This document shows positions 12,063 to 24,574 of a DNA stretch of 64,000 bases, in pieces. Location of the stretch: NCBI RefSeq assembly GCF_018812025.1, contig NC_063062.1, positions 35,612,228 to 35,676,227 on the forward strand, written 5' to 3'. The DNA is from Megalobrama amblycephala. Taxonomy: Eukaryota; Chordata; Actinopteri; Cypriniformes; Xenocyprididae. The position numbers were made by a program, and so were the translations under genes. The notes beneath the pieces were generated by a model. It saw nothing but the letters and a program-made list of their open reading frames with translations, did not search any database and was not told the origin of the DNA. Position 1 is the first letter of the stretch; every line of letters begins with the position of its first letter.

Positions 12063-12768
12063 AGCTGTGTCCCAGTTCAGGGGCTACGCACTTCGAAGTG
12101 CATGAAAGGGGTGGGGTTTTGGAGTGGAGGGTTGCCAGGTCTGCGCAACAAAACCATCACAAAAGTAGCGTAATCACAGCACAAGTGTAAAAGTATCCCA
12201 ATCCCAGACGTGGCAACAATGAGCCGAGCGTCGTTACATGGCTAGCGACTGTGTGACAGACAGCTGACAGTTGACGTTTGTGTGTGCATTTTAAAGTTTT
12301 ATGACTTTCTATTGGGTTTTGACATGCTTCACTGGACACTGGACCAAAATATGTATGGTTAAACTATGTAATGTTAGTTTTATATCAATAGCAACTAGTT
12401 AACCTTGTTTGTTTTTTATGTTAAATTATGTTAAATTTATGTTAACTGTCAAAATATATACATTCATATATATATACATTTACTCTGTATTTAAGTCTAA
12501 ATTTAAAGTACAGTACTTTAGGATAGAAACCCAATAGAAAATGCACACACAAACATCAACTGTCAGCTGTCTGTCACACAGTCGCTAGCCATGTAACGAC
12601 ACTCGGCTCATTGTTGCCACGTCTGGGATTGGGATACTTTTACACTTGTGCTGTGATTACGCTACTTTTGTGGCGGTTTTGTTGCACAGACCTGGCAACC
12701 CACCACTCCAAAACCCCACCCCTTTGATGCACTTTGAAGTGCGTAGCCCCTGAATTGGGACACAGCTC
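12063..12768. mobile_element. Foldback DNA transposon with roughly 240-bp inverted arms
   Basis: 12063-12305 and 12527-12768 are near-perfect inverted copies. Paired landmarks are AGCTGTGTCCC / GGGACACAGCT, GGGATTGGGATACTTTTACA, CACACAGTCGCTAGCCATGT and TGTGTGTGCATTTT / AAAATGCACACAC. The roughly 220-bp centre is AT-rich. No ORF. High arm identity suggests relatively recent activity or gene conversion between arms. Confidence 0.88.
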
Positions 12769-12895
12769 AAGCACTCCAAAGCGCTGTCTTCTTTTATTGG
12801 ATTGGATCTGGGAGGGCTGCATTACATTATTGCGCTACAGCGCCCCACTGGTCAAACCGCGTTATTGCAGGCCCTTCAAATAGGTCGTATGAGAT

Positions 12896-12965
12896 CGAAA
12901 GACTATTCGACAACAAAAATATTTGTCGACAATTTTTTATTGTCGACTAATCGTTTCAGCCCTAG
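12896..12965. mobile_element. Solo terminus of a hAT-like element
   Basis: The segment ends in GTCGACTAATCGTTTCAGCCCTA, read on the reverse strand as TAGGGCTGAAACGATTAG..., a form common at fish hAT-type element ends. No matching opposite end lies nearby, so it is a fragment. Confidence 0.45.
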
Positions 12966-13059
12966 CGGGACGCTTCAGATTCTAGAGAGCATTTGATTGG
13001 ACAGAAGATCTGATGAGAAGCTGAAGTGCAGCAAAATCATGGCGGAAGTGAGAGACTAT

Positions 13060-13915
13060 GGGCCCTATAATACACTCGGCGCAATGCGACGCAAGGCGCA
13101 GCGCAAGTGTGTTTGCTAGTTTGCGTCCGGCGCCGTTCGCGTTTTCCCGTTCAGCGCCACGTCCTTAAATTAGTAAATGCATTTGCGCCAGTTAGTGCGC
13201 CCATGGGCGTGCTGGTCTAAAAAAGAGGCGTGTTCGGGCGCATTGCTATTTTAAGGAGCTGAAAATAGACTGCACCATAGACCAACTCAAACCTGGTCTA
13301 AAGTCTAAAGTCAATGGCGCAATATTTTTTTGTTAGAGCGCGTTGACTTTGCTTATTACACACAGGGATGCGCATCACACAAACATGCCAAATATTAAAA
13401 ACAAAAAGATTAGTGTAAAAGAATATTATTGTGTAGGCTACATAAACATAAAAATGTAATGATGAATAGTCATTGCGTGTATTAGAATTAGGCTACCTAT
13501 TTTCAATTCAGCCTATTACTACTTATAATGATGAACGAAATTGGCTAATTAATTGAACAATCGTGCCAATACACACACATATTTAACTTTAACTTCGTGC
13601 ACGAGCAGATCGGTTTCTTCGCTTGAAAAGCGTTCAGCTTTTCCGCCAACAAATTCTGCCATGTAAATAGCAATCCGCCATGGCGCAAGCACATCTCGCT
13701 CTTAAAGGGAATGGGAGATGACACTCTGATTGGTTTATTGAACGTTACGCCCATTACTCATTAAGAGAATAAGGACAACCCATTTCAAAAATGCGCCCCA
13801 GCGGACGGACCGTTTTTTTGTCGTTAAAATAGCAAAAGTGGATTTGGACACGCCCTGAGTGCACCTGCGCCGTGCGCTTTACACTTTGCGTTTAGATCGT
13901 TAAAATAGGGCCCTA
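13060..13915. mobile_element. Non-autonomous DNA transposon with GGGCCCTAT ends
   Basis: Left end GGGCCCTATAATACAC and right end TTAAAATAGGGCCC(TAT) are inverted repeats (rc GGGCCCTATTTTAA). The interior is unusually rich in GCGC/CGCC near both ends (13075-13260 and 13785-13890) with an AT-rich centre. No transposase frame. A 3-bp duplication (TAT) is possible but ambiguous because the end is itself palindromic. Confidence 0.65.
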
Positions 13916-14468
13916 TAAGTTTTGAATGCTTATATCTTCTAAATGCGAATTTTGTCATTGTTTTGGAGCGCACTAGCTAATACAGTAGATAACAGAAAGG
14001 GTAACATGCTCACACTAAAAGCCAAAAAAAATTAAATTTTGATTTCATAGGGACGGATAAAGCATTTATAATAAATACTCCAATATTCCATAAAAAAAGA
14101 AGAATTGTCCATTTTGATTTCATGATGACTAAGTTTTACTACATTTACTGTGAAGCGAAACACTCTGAGATGCTGAAAACATGGATCGTGAGCGGGTCGG
14201 TTGTAAATGAACACAGTGACGCACTTCACTCTGAAACACGCAGCGTAACAGACTATTCAGTGCAGTGTGTGACTGTCAGAGAGAAGAGAGAGGGAGAAAT
14301 CACAGCTGGTATCCATGTATCTAGGAAAATGAGAATCGAAATGGTTTCCAATATTTCAGGTATCCTATGATGATACTGGAATGTTACTTTGGATAATGTT
14401 CACAAAAATGATTCAAAGGGCTTTGAAAGAGATGTTTGAAACCAACATTTGTATAAAATGTTGGACTT
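13916..14468. other. Intergenic, no gene recognised
   Basis: AT-rich, unique-looking. The short ORFs on both strands at 14032-14370 overlap each other and show no known domain. Confidence 0.4.
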
Positions 14469-14496
14469 TTGGATGGATGGATGGATGGATGGATGG
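14469..14496 (+). repeat. (GGAT)n microsatellite
   Basis: About six to seven perfect GGAT units. Confidence 0.95.
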
Positions 14497-14619
14497 ACAT
14501 TGGATTTTGATTCTAAGCTTTTACAGTAGATCTCATATAGCTTGTAATAATTCGACTCAAACAACACACACTGTTCCTTCTCTCTCCTTCTACCGTCTTT
14601 TCTCTTCCCCTGACATGGT

Positions 14620-14900
14620 TTTCTCCAGTGCTTGATTTACGTCAGTCAGGACAAGGACATCCACCCGTTAGTCGCGCCGCTGACGTAGACGTGACCGCCC
14701 ATCTCTCCTCCCTCTCGCAAATTGGGGTCACCAACCTTCATCAGCCAAAGCGGGTGAGTCATCATCGGGCCGGCTCGCAGCAGAGTCACCGTGGGACGTC
14801 GCCGCTTCCGTCTCTTGCCCAAATTAAGTAGGGCCGACCTGACATTGTCTGTTCCGTGCTGTCAAATCACTCTCGGGTGGGGAGAAGAGTAAGAACGGCA
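14620..14900. other. Unique GC-richer island, candidate regulatory element
   Basis: This stretch is free of recognisable repeats and GC-richer than its surroundings. It contains two TGACGTAGACGT/TTACGTCAGTCA-like CRE motifs (near 14637 and 14681) and a TGAGTCAT AP-1-type site (14754-14761). No coding evidence. The regulatory role is an inference from composition only. Confidence 0.25.
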
Positions 14901-16874
14901 GGATTCATGATTAGGGACTGGATCTGTCTGCGCTCTGGAGGGGATCCGGGTGGGATGGATGATTAAGGGGGAGATGGGAAGAAGACAAAATAAAGGGGCA
15001 GAGAGGAAAGGGAATAGATGGAGAGGTAGAGGGATGGGCTGGCAGGGTCCCAGGACACGTCTCTCTCAACCAGCGTATTTACTGATCCTATCAGTCAGTC
15101 TGAATCTGAATAAACACCCGGTCTAGATAAGGAACAGAAGACATATACAGATACACATACACACGTACACTCGTGTTCATCCAGTCAAACAAGACTCTAG
15201 ACTTGGAGGGAGGAATGATTTGCACATTTATTTGCACATGCTGTCTGTGTTTACTTTAGCACCTAATTTTGCAAATTAGGTAACAGTATGATTCCAATAA
15301 ATTCCAGTGAATTGCTATTTCAGCACCTTATACCGGATTGTGGGTGGTTGATGAATAAGAAACACGGTGTCCTTTCCATTTAAATCCTGTGTTCTCAGGA
15401 ATACTTGAGTCTGATTGGTCAATCGTGGCATGGAGCCATTAAATATTTGGATATAATAAACACTAAGCTATATATTTGGACATTGTCCATGGCAACATAT
15501 CAGTGTTACTTTCTTCTCTTCCAAACTGCAAATTGTTGCCATCTTGCGACTGCAGTTTATAGTGGGTATTTATATGATAGATCAATAGAAGTTTAGGAAT
15601 CTCCATGTTATTTTAGTATCATCAAGATATAATAAACTGAGAATTATTGTATTTCCCGTTTTCATTTTAAAAACTTTTTGTGATGTTTTTTGTGATTTAG
15701 TTTGTATTTTATTTCAGTTAATGTTTCAAGTAACAAAAAAGATGTTAGATTGAAATTAAATTTGCTAGCAAACTAATCTATAAAAAAATGTACTCAAATT
15801 ACAGACTGATAATAATTGATAAACTAGAAGCTACAGTTCGTAAACAAACTTAGATGTTGGCCTGAGAAAGCCTGAATGGGCGCCAAAAGAGTCTATTTTG
15901 TGTTTTAGAGCTGTCCCGCCACAAATAAATACATACATAAATAAAGATTTTCTGTAACAAATGATTATATAGATGATTGATTAATCTATCGATTCTTTTT
16001 TCAATTAATCTATCGATTCTTTTTTGGCCCCACTTTATATTAGGTGTCTTTAACTACTATGTACTAACATTTAAATTGATCATTTAATTATTGTGTGTAC
16101 ATACATGTTTTTACATTGTAATTATATTTTTAAAAAATACCTGCATGTATATACAGCTTTAGTTAATTTCTATATAATGACACCAAATATAAAGTACATT
16201 TAATGAATTTACATTGAATCTATTATTTTCTGATTAGTCAATAAGTGCCTTACAAGTATAGCCTTAGTTAACCTACCAATAAATAATAACTGTAATTAAT
16301 GTCATTAATCTTCCAAGGCTTTATTTAAACATTTTGTCATAAGATTTACACAAAAAAAACATGGAAAAATAATTTGCCAATGATTAAAAGGGCATTCATC
16401 AGTAATATATCAGTAATACAAATATGCATGCTGCTTTCTCACTGTTTGGGATTGACAACAGAATTTATAAATTACAGATTTTCAATCACTTTGGCTCAAT
16501 TCTTGAATTATTGAATTTTTTTTTATTAATTTAAGCAAGTTGCATGTGTTTTGGCACGTGTGCAAAAGAGTTAGTACAATCATTTGCACAATAACGAGTG
16601 GATTCTCATTGAAACGGTCAAACTCTTGACAATTTTTAAAACATTCTTTCATCGCATGCAAAATTGTCTATTTAATTATCAAAACCTTTCAGACATGCAC
16701 GTATATTCCATAAACACCTATGAAACGGAATGTTTTCTGTGTACTGCAGTGTGCATACTTCTTTCTGTGTACTAGTAGCGACTTTTCCCAGTAAACTTTT
16801 AGCTACTGATTAAAAAATCAATATTTTAACAACTCACAATGTAACTCTTGAATGTAACTCTACACCCTTGCTTC
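14901..16874. other. Intergenic, no gene recognised; small tandem duplication
   Basis: Purine-rich near 14940-15030, AT-rich afterwards. A tandem duplication of about 23 bp (AATCTATCGATTCTTTTTT unit) sits at 15982-16026. No gene signals. Confidence 0.45.
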
Positions 16875-17526
16875 ATTTAGTATACGTGGAACTATAAATA
16901 TGCTAATTAGCTCCGCCTCCACTCACTCGCATGAGCTCAGAGATCCACTCGGTCAACTTACTGAGGTAAACGCTGCACAATGGCATCGCTCTTTACGCCG
17001 GACACATAACGGTAATTAATCTGATTAGCCTTTTGCTTGACTAGATTATCAAACAACTGCTAATAATGTGTTGCTAATGTTACACAAACTATGTTCACAT
17101 TCACGAGTCAGACAGCTGTCTTCTGAAAATCAATATTCTTTGAACATCTCAGAAGATCAGTGGAGAAAGGTATATAGTTCATCATAACATCGTAATATAC
17201 ATCATAATATACAACACTATATTGCTAAATATGCCCAATTTTTCATGTCAACAGAAAAATATACGGGGATAACCTTCTCTTGAGACTCTCCTGCCTCATA
17301 GTTAATGATATGCTAAAGTCCGCCGGCACGTTGACTCGATTGGTTACAAGGTAGTTTGTGACGTCACAAACACTAGAGATTTCAAACTGCGGTGTATTTG
17401 GTTTACTGCAATTTTAAGGAGAAAATTCTCAGCAATGGTGTTGACATGAATTTGCACATGTCTTAAAGCATATTAAACCACATAAACAGCATTAAAACTT
17501 GATTTTCACCACAGGGGGGACTTTAA
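16875..17526. mobile_element. TTAA-type repeat family B, copy 1
   Basis: The copy runs from TTTAGTATACGT to CAGGGGGGACTTTAA. It matches 62628-63269 in inverted orientation along its length, with landmarks GCTAAT(T/G)AGCTCCGCC, GAGATCCACTCGGTCAACTT, GACGTCACAAACTACCTTG read either way, and CATAAACAGCATTAAAACTTGATTTT. Ends in TTAA. No ORF. Confidence 0.8.
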
Positions 17527-19011
17527 GACACGAACAAATGAGCCCAAGTGAATGAGAAAAACTGTAATATTGTTTATCTTGTTGATGGATTGACTTTTTT
17601 GTGTTGTAATGGACTGTTTTTATTAATCTATATTAGATCTACAAGTGATAAAATAATAATATGGTGATAATATGGTCACAAAATAAACCGCAGAGTGATG
17701 CAAGACCCCTTCCAAGTTGAATGGAATGCAAAATAATGAACTTACGCAAGTCCCTTTGTCTTCTGACAGATAATGAGTTTGCTCTGTTGTGTCAGCTGTG
17801 ATGCAAGCAAAAGACTAAACTCTAATCTGTTGAAAGAAAACTTGCTTTAAAAAAATGCTTTAAAAACTACGAACTAGCCTTTAACACATACGGGGACCTG
17901 TTTTATGACTGTGTCTCTGTGCACTGCATGGTACAGGCTCTCATCTTGACCTTTCGGAGGCCCTGTAAATGACCTGTGGATGCGTGGAGGTCGGCAGAGC
18001 GCAGGTGGCGTGAATGTGCATCTGAGCACCTGCAGGACCGTTTCCCCTGTAACCCATCCACATCTGGCCGGGATCACGGCCTTGCCTCCGCACCAGACAT
18101 AAATAACACATCCAGCAATGTGGAACCGTCTGTCCTGCTCCACTATGAATTACGACCGGCTGTTTCTTCTCCCTCTCTCTCTCTGTCATTTCTCTTGATC
18201 TGCCTTTTGTCATTTTTATCTCAGTTGTTCGTGTTTTATCCCCCCCATCTGTTAAGATGAAACATCATCTTATCGTCTTGAGATGTTCTGAAGGACATTT
18301 TCACGAGCCGCCTGATCCCAGTGATATTGGATTAGACTGACAACCTTTCAGTGGGATTCAGGATTGGCGGTCTGAGTCTGGAACGCTGCAGCGTTTCATA
18401 TTCCATCAGCTCTCTGGCATGCCTGCGCATGAACACATGACACAGTTTCCAAGAAAAGTTCAATCGCCAGTTGATTTTTAGTATTTCTTACTCCTTATAC
18501 GAGATATATACGCAGCCTTCTTTTGGAAAGTATGCCCAAAGGCCAAACTGTGCTGAGTTTCCATGTGTTTAGAGAGCAATCTATATCTATCCCATATCAA
18601 ATGGCAGATTTTGGCCATGTGCATTAAATCCAGAGGCCACCCATGAGGACGAAAGAGAGACTGATGATTTGCACTTTTCAGCAAGAGTCTCTATAGAGTT
18701 ATCCATAATATACCACAGTTACTGCTTAGTAACAACAAGAGAGCGAGATACTGTGGCACACTGTTGTGTTATTTATATTATAATTAGTACAGCTCTAAAT
18801 TCTGATTGGATGAGCCACACTCTGTAGCACAGGTCGTAAAAACACACTCGTACACACATTATTCTAAAGAATATTAATGCATTTGCCAGCAATAAATGCC
18901 TACAGATGTGAATAGGCTAATTAACTATTACTTGGTAGAAGAATTGTTCATTCTGATTATTATTAATAGTAAAGTCACGCCACCATTATTTACACAATAC
19001 AGATTATTTTA
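17527..19011. other. Intergenic unique sequence with possible regulatory island at 17930-18160
   Basis: No gene recognised. The 17930-18160 part is GC-richer, free of visible repeats and contains E-box-like CAGGTG (18002) and CACCTG (18027) motifs. ORFs in three frames overlap it but have no domain and lie in opposite directions. Confidence 0.35.
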
Positions 19012-19015
19012 GAAA

Positions 19016-19072
<57 letters not shown>

Positions 19073-20247
19073 CGACATATAAATAGATGGATGGATGGAT
19101 GGATGGATGGATGAATGATGGATGGATGGAAGGATGGATGGATGGATAAATGGATAAATGGATAAATGGATGGACAGACTGATGGATGGATGGATGGAGA
19201 TAGATAGATGGACGGACAGATGGATGATGGATGGATGGATGGATGGATGGAAGGATGGATAAATGGATAAATGGATAAATGGATGGACAGACTGATGGAT
19301 GGATGGACAGATGGATGATGGATGGATGGATGGATGGATGAATGATGGATGGATGGATGGATGGATGGATGGATAAATGGATAAATGGATGGACAGACTG
19401 ATGGATGGATGGACTGATGAATGGATAGAATAATGGATGGAAAAATGAATGGACAGACTGATGGATGGACAGACGGAGATAGATAGATGGACGAACGGAT
19501 GGATGGATACATGGATGGATGGATGGAGATAGATAGATAGACAGACAGACGGATGGATGGATGGATGGATGGATGGATAAATGGATGGATGGGTGGATGG
19601 ATGGATAAATTGATGGACAGACCAATGGATGGATGGACTGATGTATGGATAGAATGGTGGATGGAAAAATGGATGGACAGACTGATGGATGGATGGACGG
19701 AGATAGATAGATGGACGGACAGATGGATGATGGATGGATGGATGGATGGAAGGATGGATAAATGGATAAATGGATGGACAGACTGATGGATGGATGGACA
19801 GATGGATGATGGATGGATGGATGGATGGATGAATGATGGATGGATGGAAGGATGGATGGATGGATAAATGGATAAATGGATAAATGGATGGACAGACTGA
19901 TGGATGGATGGATGGAGATAGATAGATGGACGGACAGATGGATGATGGATGGATGGATGGATGGATGGATGGAAGGATGGATAAATGGATAAATGGATAA
20001 ATGGATGGACAGACTGATGGATGGATGGACAGATGGATGATGGATGGATGGATGGATGGATGGATGGATGGATGAATGATGGATGGATGGAAGGATGGAT
20101 GGATGGATAAATGGATAAATGGATGGACAGACTGATGGATGGATGGACGGAGATAGATAGATGGACGGACAGACGGATGGATGGATGGATGGATGGATGG
20201 ATGGATGGACAGACCAATGGATGGATGGATGGACAGATGGATGGAGA
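19012..20247. repeat. Tetranucleotide satellite: (GATA)n followed by interrupted (GGAT)n array with higher-order repeats
   Basis: 19015-19072 is a nearly pure GATA/TAGA run. From 19084 to 20247 the array is GGAT/TGGA units interrupted by GGATAAAT triplets, GACAGACTGATGG and GGAGATAGATAGATGGACGG blocks. These interruptions recur in the same order. The block at 19105-19330 reappears at about 19823-20050, offset 718 bp, shifting to 722 bp after one extra 4-bp unit. The array is open in several frames on both strands only because few stop codons fit the motif. Confidence 0.95.
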
Positions 20248-21769
20248 TTTAAAAAAAAAAAAACTTTTTGTTTGTAGAATAGCGTTAGGTTAATTGTATC
20301 AGGCCTTCTTTCTTACACACTGTTGTTCATCCCAAAGCATTACTTTGCTCTTTCTCTTCCTTTTCGCACACGCTCCAACACTCCTTCACTCATGTTGTCT
20401 ACTGTAAACTGTTTACACACAATATGGATGGTCGGCATGGAGACGGATCATGGATGTGGTGGAGGGAATCACAGGTGTTCCTGTTTGGATTCTCCGGGGT
20501 TTGTGTGCGTATGCGTGTGTCACGGTGCTTTTTCTTTTTTGGAGGAAAAATTCCACCACTGCTACGGACATCTCCCACAAGGCCGATTTATTTATTTCAG
20601 CCGTCCAGTCACCCAGACACGTTTACATGAGCAGAGGAGAGCGCACTTCCTGTTAGTTCTAATCTTCCTCTTCTTCTGAAAACCCCTCCGTCTCGTTTTC
20701 CGACCCTCCTCACCCCTGGGGCTGGCCGATGCTTTACGCGCCTCCTGCCTTTACCGCCGATAAACAGACGACTAGATTAGAGCTAATTGCAGGATTATCG
20801 TTTAGGAGCACAAACTGACAGCTGAGACTATTGCAGCCGTGTGCCACGCGTACAAACACCGAAGAAGTGGAGCCAAGTGGAGTTTGAACAATCAACAAGA
20901 TTAGACTAAACGTCTGCGTATCAGCCCGAGCACACGGTCTTAGATTATATCATCATGTTGAGTGTTAGATTGACAGCTCATATCGCTTTAATGACACGTA
21001 CTTACAAGAAAAGACACCTGACTGGAGTTCTTATCAGGAGCATAAACAGAGAGACAGTTTAACAGTAGTTTAACCGTTTTCTTAGCAAAGCCACATGATG
21101 AAATGAGCAGATTATCTGAGTGGTGAGAATGTTGATCACATTAGTAGAGGCTGTTGAGATAAACATATGAGATTATGCTGTGAGGGTTTGTGTTTTTAAC
21201 CCTGTTTCACCTCTGAGGCCGTGATTACAGAGGAATAGTGAGGCATATTATTATTATATTATTAAGTGTTTTTTGCTGTGATTATTCAGGTGTCCTAATA
21301 AAATATGTACATTTCCTACTGAGGTAAAACTTGTAAAATTGAGCTGTTCTTTGATTTTAATAGCTCATTTATGTCAGATAAAAAAGGATCAGATGCTGGT
21401 GATGTTACCGACTAAATGGTGATTTACTTTAGTTTTATTTACTTGCCAAAGCCATTTCATAATTGCATTTGTTCCCAATGTGCAGTTGTATTTCTGGAGC
21501 CAATCAAATATGGACTTAATTCTAAGAAAACTAGAGATTAGTAGCAGCCCTTGCATTTTTTACCCAGTAATTATTTTTGTTTGTAACTATGGAAGTAATT
21601 GTGAGAAACAAAGTCACAATTACAAGAAATGAAGCCTCAATTGACCCTTCGCCGGGAGTTTGATTGACAAGCGATCTAACCAATCATAATGCCGAATCTG
21701 CCATTTTGTCCAACAAAGCAGTCAGGAGTTAGAAGATTAACCTTGGTGGACTTGAACTACAAAAATGGT
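20248..21769. other. Intergenic unique sequence; candidate regulatory island 20690-20900
   Basis: No gene recognised. 20690-20900 is GC-richer and contains CTAGATTAGAGCTAATTGCAG with two homeodomain-type TAAT/ATTA cores (near 20772-20792). No ORF with a known domain. Confidence 0.35.
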
Positions 21770-22145
21770 GTGTATTTATGTCTTTCTGCGTTTAAAACAA
21801 CATTCCTTCTGATGTTCATTCATGTTTATTTGTTGCTATAAATTAACTAGTAGGAAGAGATGATTGGTTCACGAGATGCTTGAGCTGAGGCGCTACAGCG
21901 ATCTGTCACGACACATTAAAGAGCCACAAAATGTTTTTTAATGTTCAGATTTCATCAAGGTTCATCAAGGGATTTGAAATCAGTGTTCAAACAGATACTT
22001 CATTGTGTCTTTACAAGAAGGTGTCAGGGCTCCAATATACTTCAAGTCTCCTACGCAGGTGATGCAGTGAACGCAGTCCAGCATTATTGGCCGACTCCTG
22101 CTTTAGCATCACACACATGCATCGTGCAGCTCACGTGATCAACGT
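21770..22145. mobile_element. Family C copy 2 and adjoining repeat fragment
   Basis: 21813-21910 matches 11017-11112 (ATGTTCATTCATGTTTATT, then AGGCGCTACAGCGATCTGTCAC). After it, 22035-22145 contains GTCTCCTACGCAG, whose inverted partner CTGCGTAGGAGAC lies at 22740-22752 on the far side of the tRNA-like element, so this part is the left centre of a foldback element. Confidence 0.55.
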
Positions 22146-22150
22146 CGGCC

Positions 22151-22664
22151 AAAACGAGACTGTCCTCCTCCAAAGCACCTTATTACGACCTATATTTACG
22201 TTTTAAAGTCATGCGCCCTCTAGCTGGCGTGTTACTTCTGCTATCATGAAATGACGTATGACTGTCATTACCAATCAAAAAGCGTGTTCATTTAAATGCA
22301 ATGTGTGGACTTTTTACACAGTCCCTTTCCCACCATTTGTCCTATTTCCATTTAGCAAAACTCATTTTTATTAACGACTACACCTCCCCCAAACCTACCC
22401 TTAGCGATTTATAGTGCATATACACATTATGAGCACATGCGTTCCCTGGGATTGAACTCACAATCACATGATCACATGATTGCACATTGTTGTATATTGC
22501 AATGCTCTGCCAGTTGAGCTACGCGAAACCTGAAATATGATGCAGATAAAAGGGAACAATGCATTAAAATGAAAGTGTCCTGTTGTCGATAGAGGCGCAA
22601 CTTCAGTAAACGCTCCTATGGGTCGTATTTCAGGGAAGTGACAAACAACCTATATGGGCGTATT
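22151..22664 (-). mobile_element. TIR element with tRNA-like core (copy 1)
   Basis: It is the same element as 39740-40362 (same orientation) and 45171-45667 (opposite orientation). A tRNA-like module lies on the minus strand at about 22441-22525. The A-box form TAGCTCAACTGG is followed by a GAGC that closes a D-arm, then a long anticodon/variable region and a B-box-like GAGTTCAATCCCAG. The copy is flanked by a 9-bp near-duplication, GTCGGCCAA (left) and GTTGGCCAA (right). The left TIR has lost part of the ACGACC...GGTCGT palindrome seen in copies 2 and 3. Confidence 0.7.
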
Positions 22665-22737
22665 GGTTGGAGGACATGTTGGCCAATACAGAGCCAGCGT
22701 TCTGATGTAAACATGGAAACTGTGTTTACTAGGTCAA

Positions 22738-23040
22738 CTGCGTAGGAGACTGACAGGGAAGAGAAGAGATTGTTGAATAAAGTCGTTAGTATTCTCGTCG
22801 CTTTATAACATTAAGGTTGAACCACTGCAGTCATGTGGACTGTTTTAATGATGTCTTTCTGAACCTTGAAAGTGTTGGTTATATTGCTGTCTATGGATGA
22901 GTCATATACCTCTCGGATTTCATCAAAAATATCTTAATTTGTGTTCTGAAGATGAACGAAGGTCTTACAGGTTTGGAACGAAATGAGGGTGAGTAATTAA
23001 TGACAGGATTTTCATTTTTGAGTGAACTAACTCTTTAACA
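22738..23040. mobile_element. Right arm of a foldback MITE (family D, GTTCACCC/TTAAAG ends)
   Basis: The segment from AAGAGAAGAGATTGTTGAATAAAGTCG to TTTTTGAGTGAACTAACTCTTTAA matches the right half of 24121-24574 (CTTAATTTG, GAAGATGAACGAAGGTCTTA, GGTGAGTAAT, GACAGGATTTTCATTT). The left outer arm is absent here. Confidence 0.75.
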
Positions 23041-24120
23041 CACTAGAGAGCTGTTTTATAGTGGAAAATTAAGTTGTAATTCTAATTGAAAGAGACACCG
23101 ATACTGTAAAGCTGCTTGTTTTAAAGTAATACATAATAAAGTGCTGAATAAATACATGAGACGTGACTTTACTGGAGTGCAGAATTACAGAGCTGGTGTG
23201 AACACATGCACATCTCTATGATCAGATGCTTTCTTAACCGCCGTTTTCTAACCGCTGTTATTTTTGTTGTGTTTAGCACATATTTACATATTCATCTATA
23301 TTATATCTATCACTTTCAGCAGAGTGGACAACGTTAGGATGCTCACTAACAGTATACTGCTGTTATATACCGGGCCTGGAGGGTCAAGGCGAAGGCCCAA
23401 GGGCCACAAACATGAACTACACTAATGTTCTCTCTGTCTCAAGCTTCTGATCACTGACAAAATCATGGGCAATGATAACAAAACAGAACAGAAAGCCTCA
23501 CATTTACACACACAAACACACACCCTGGTGCATGTTTACCCATGTGACGACCTTTTCTTAAACGTTTACACCGATGATATCATTGGAATGTGTTGTTGAG
23601 GAGAAAGAGGTGGAATAACAAGACAATACAATGTGTGTGTGTGTGTGTATTTATATATCTGTAATGGCCAGCCGTGTTTTATCATGTAATGCAGCAAAGC
23701 ACCGCTTGCCAAGCATATGCTGGCAGAACAGCGATTAACACTCAGAGGAAGCCGCTGGTCTCTCACCGTCTCACTCATGAGCGGGTACGGGAACGAGGCA
23801 TGGGACACCCCCATCCTAATCTCATCACTCTCTCTGACCTTCGCTTTTGCTCTCATTCTCTCTCTCTCTCTCTTTCTTGCTATGTCTTTCAACAAACAAT
23901 GAGTTAAAGAGAAAGGAATCTTATCTCAGAATGTACTTTGGAATTTCCATCGAATGCAAAGCACTCTATGTTTGTAAGAAAATTGGAGAGAGAGAGAATT
24001 ATTGGGGAAAGTTGTTCACCTGTATTCAACTCAGATCAACTCCCATCCAACTGAAAGTCCCAGCATGCACCAGCTCATTTCATTGCAACTTGTTACTGTT
24101 TTCAAATGTCCAGTATTCAG
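23041..24120. other. Intergenic, no gene recognised
   Basis: No gene seen. Holds a (GT)n run at 23632-23648 and a CT-rich stretch at 23852-23876. Overlapping short ORFs at 23566-24125 run in opposite directions and show no domain. Confidence 0.45.
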
Positions 24121-24574
24121 ATTAAAGTGTTAGTTCACCCAAAAATGAAATTTCTGTCAATAATTACTCACTCTCATGTCGTTCCACACCCGTAAGACCT
24201 TTGTTTATCTTCAGAACACAAATTAAGATATTTTTGATGATAAACAGCGTAGCAACAAGACAGGGAGAAAAGAAACTGTTGAATAAAGTTGTTATTTTTG
24301 TTTTGTTTTTGCACACAAAAAGTATTCATAACATTAAGGTTGAAACACTGCAGTCACGTTGACTGTTTTAACAATGTTTTTACTACATTTCTGGACATTG
24401 AATGTGGTAATTTTATTGCTTCAAAGTGAGGATAAAAAAAAAATGCTCGGATTTCATCAAACATATATCTTAATTTGTTTTCTGAAGATGAACGAAGGTC
24501 TTACGGGTGTGGAACGACATGAGGGTGAGTAATAAATGACAGGATTTTCATTTGTGGGTGAACTGACCCTTTAA
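24121..24574. mobile_element. Foldback MITE family D, full-length copy
   Basis: Both ends are present: TTAAAGTGTTAGTTCACCCA at the left and GGGTGAACTGACCCTTTAA at the right. The arms pair (CATGTCGTTCCACACCCGTAAGACC with its inverse near 24490-24525). No ORF. Confidence 0.85.

Noticed and set aside
12063..12768. Possible long hairpin RNA gene
   Set aside because: Inverted arms with element-like termini explain it as a foldback transposon. No promoter or transcription evidence is visible.
19009..20217. 402-codon open frame on the minus strand (His-Pro-Ser-Ile repeats) and the overlapping frames on both strands
   Set aside because: It is the translation of the GGAT/GATA array. The motif lacks stops in several frames on both strands, so the length carries no coding signal.
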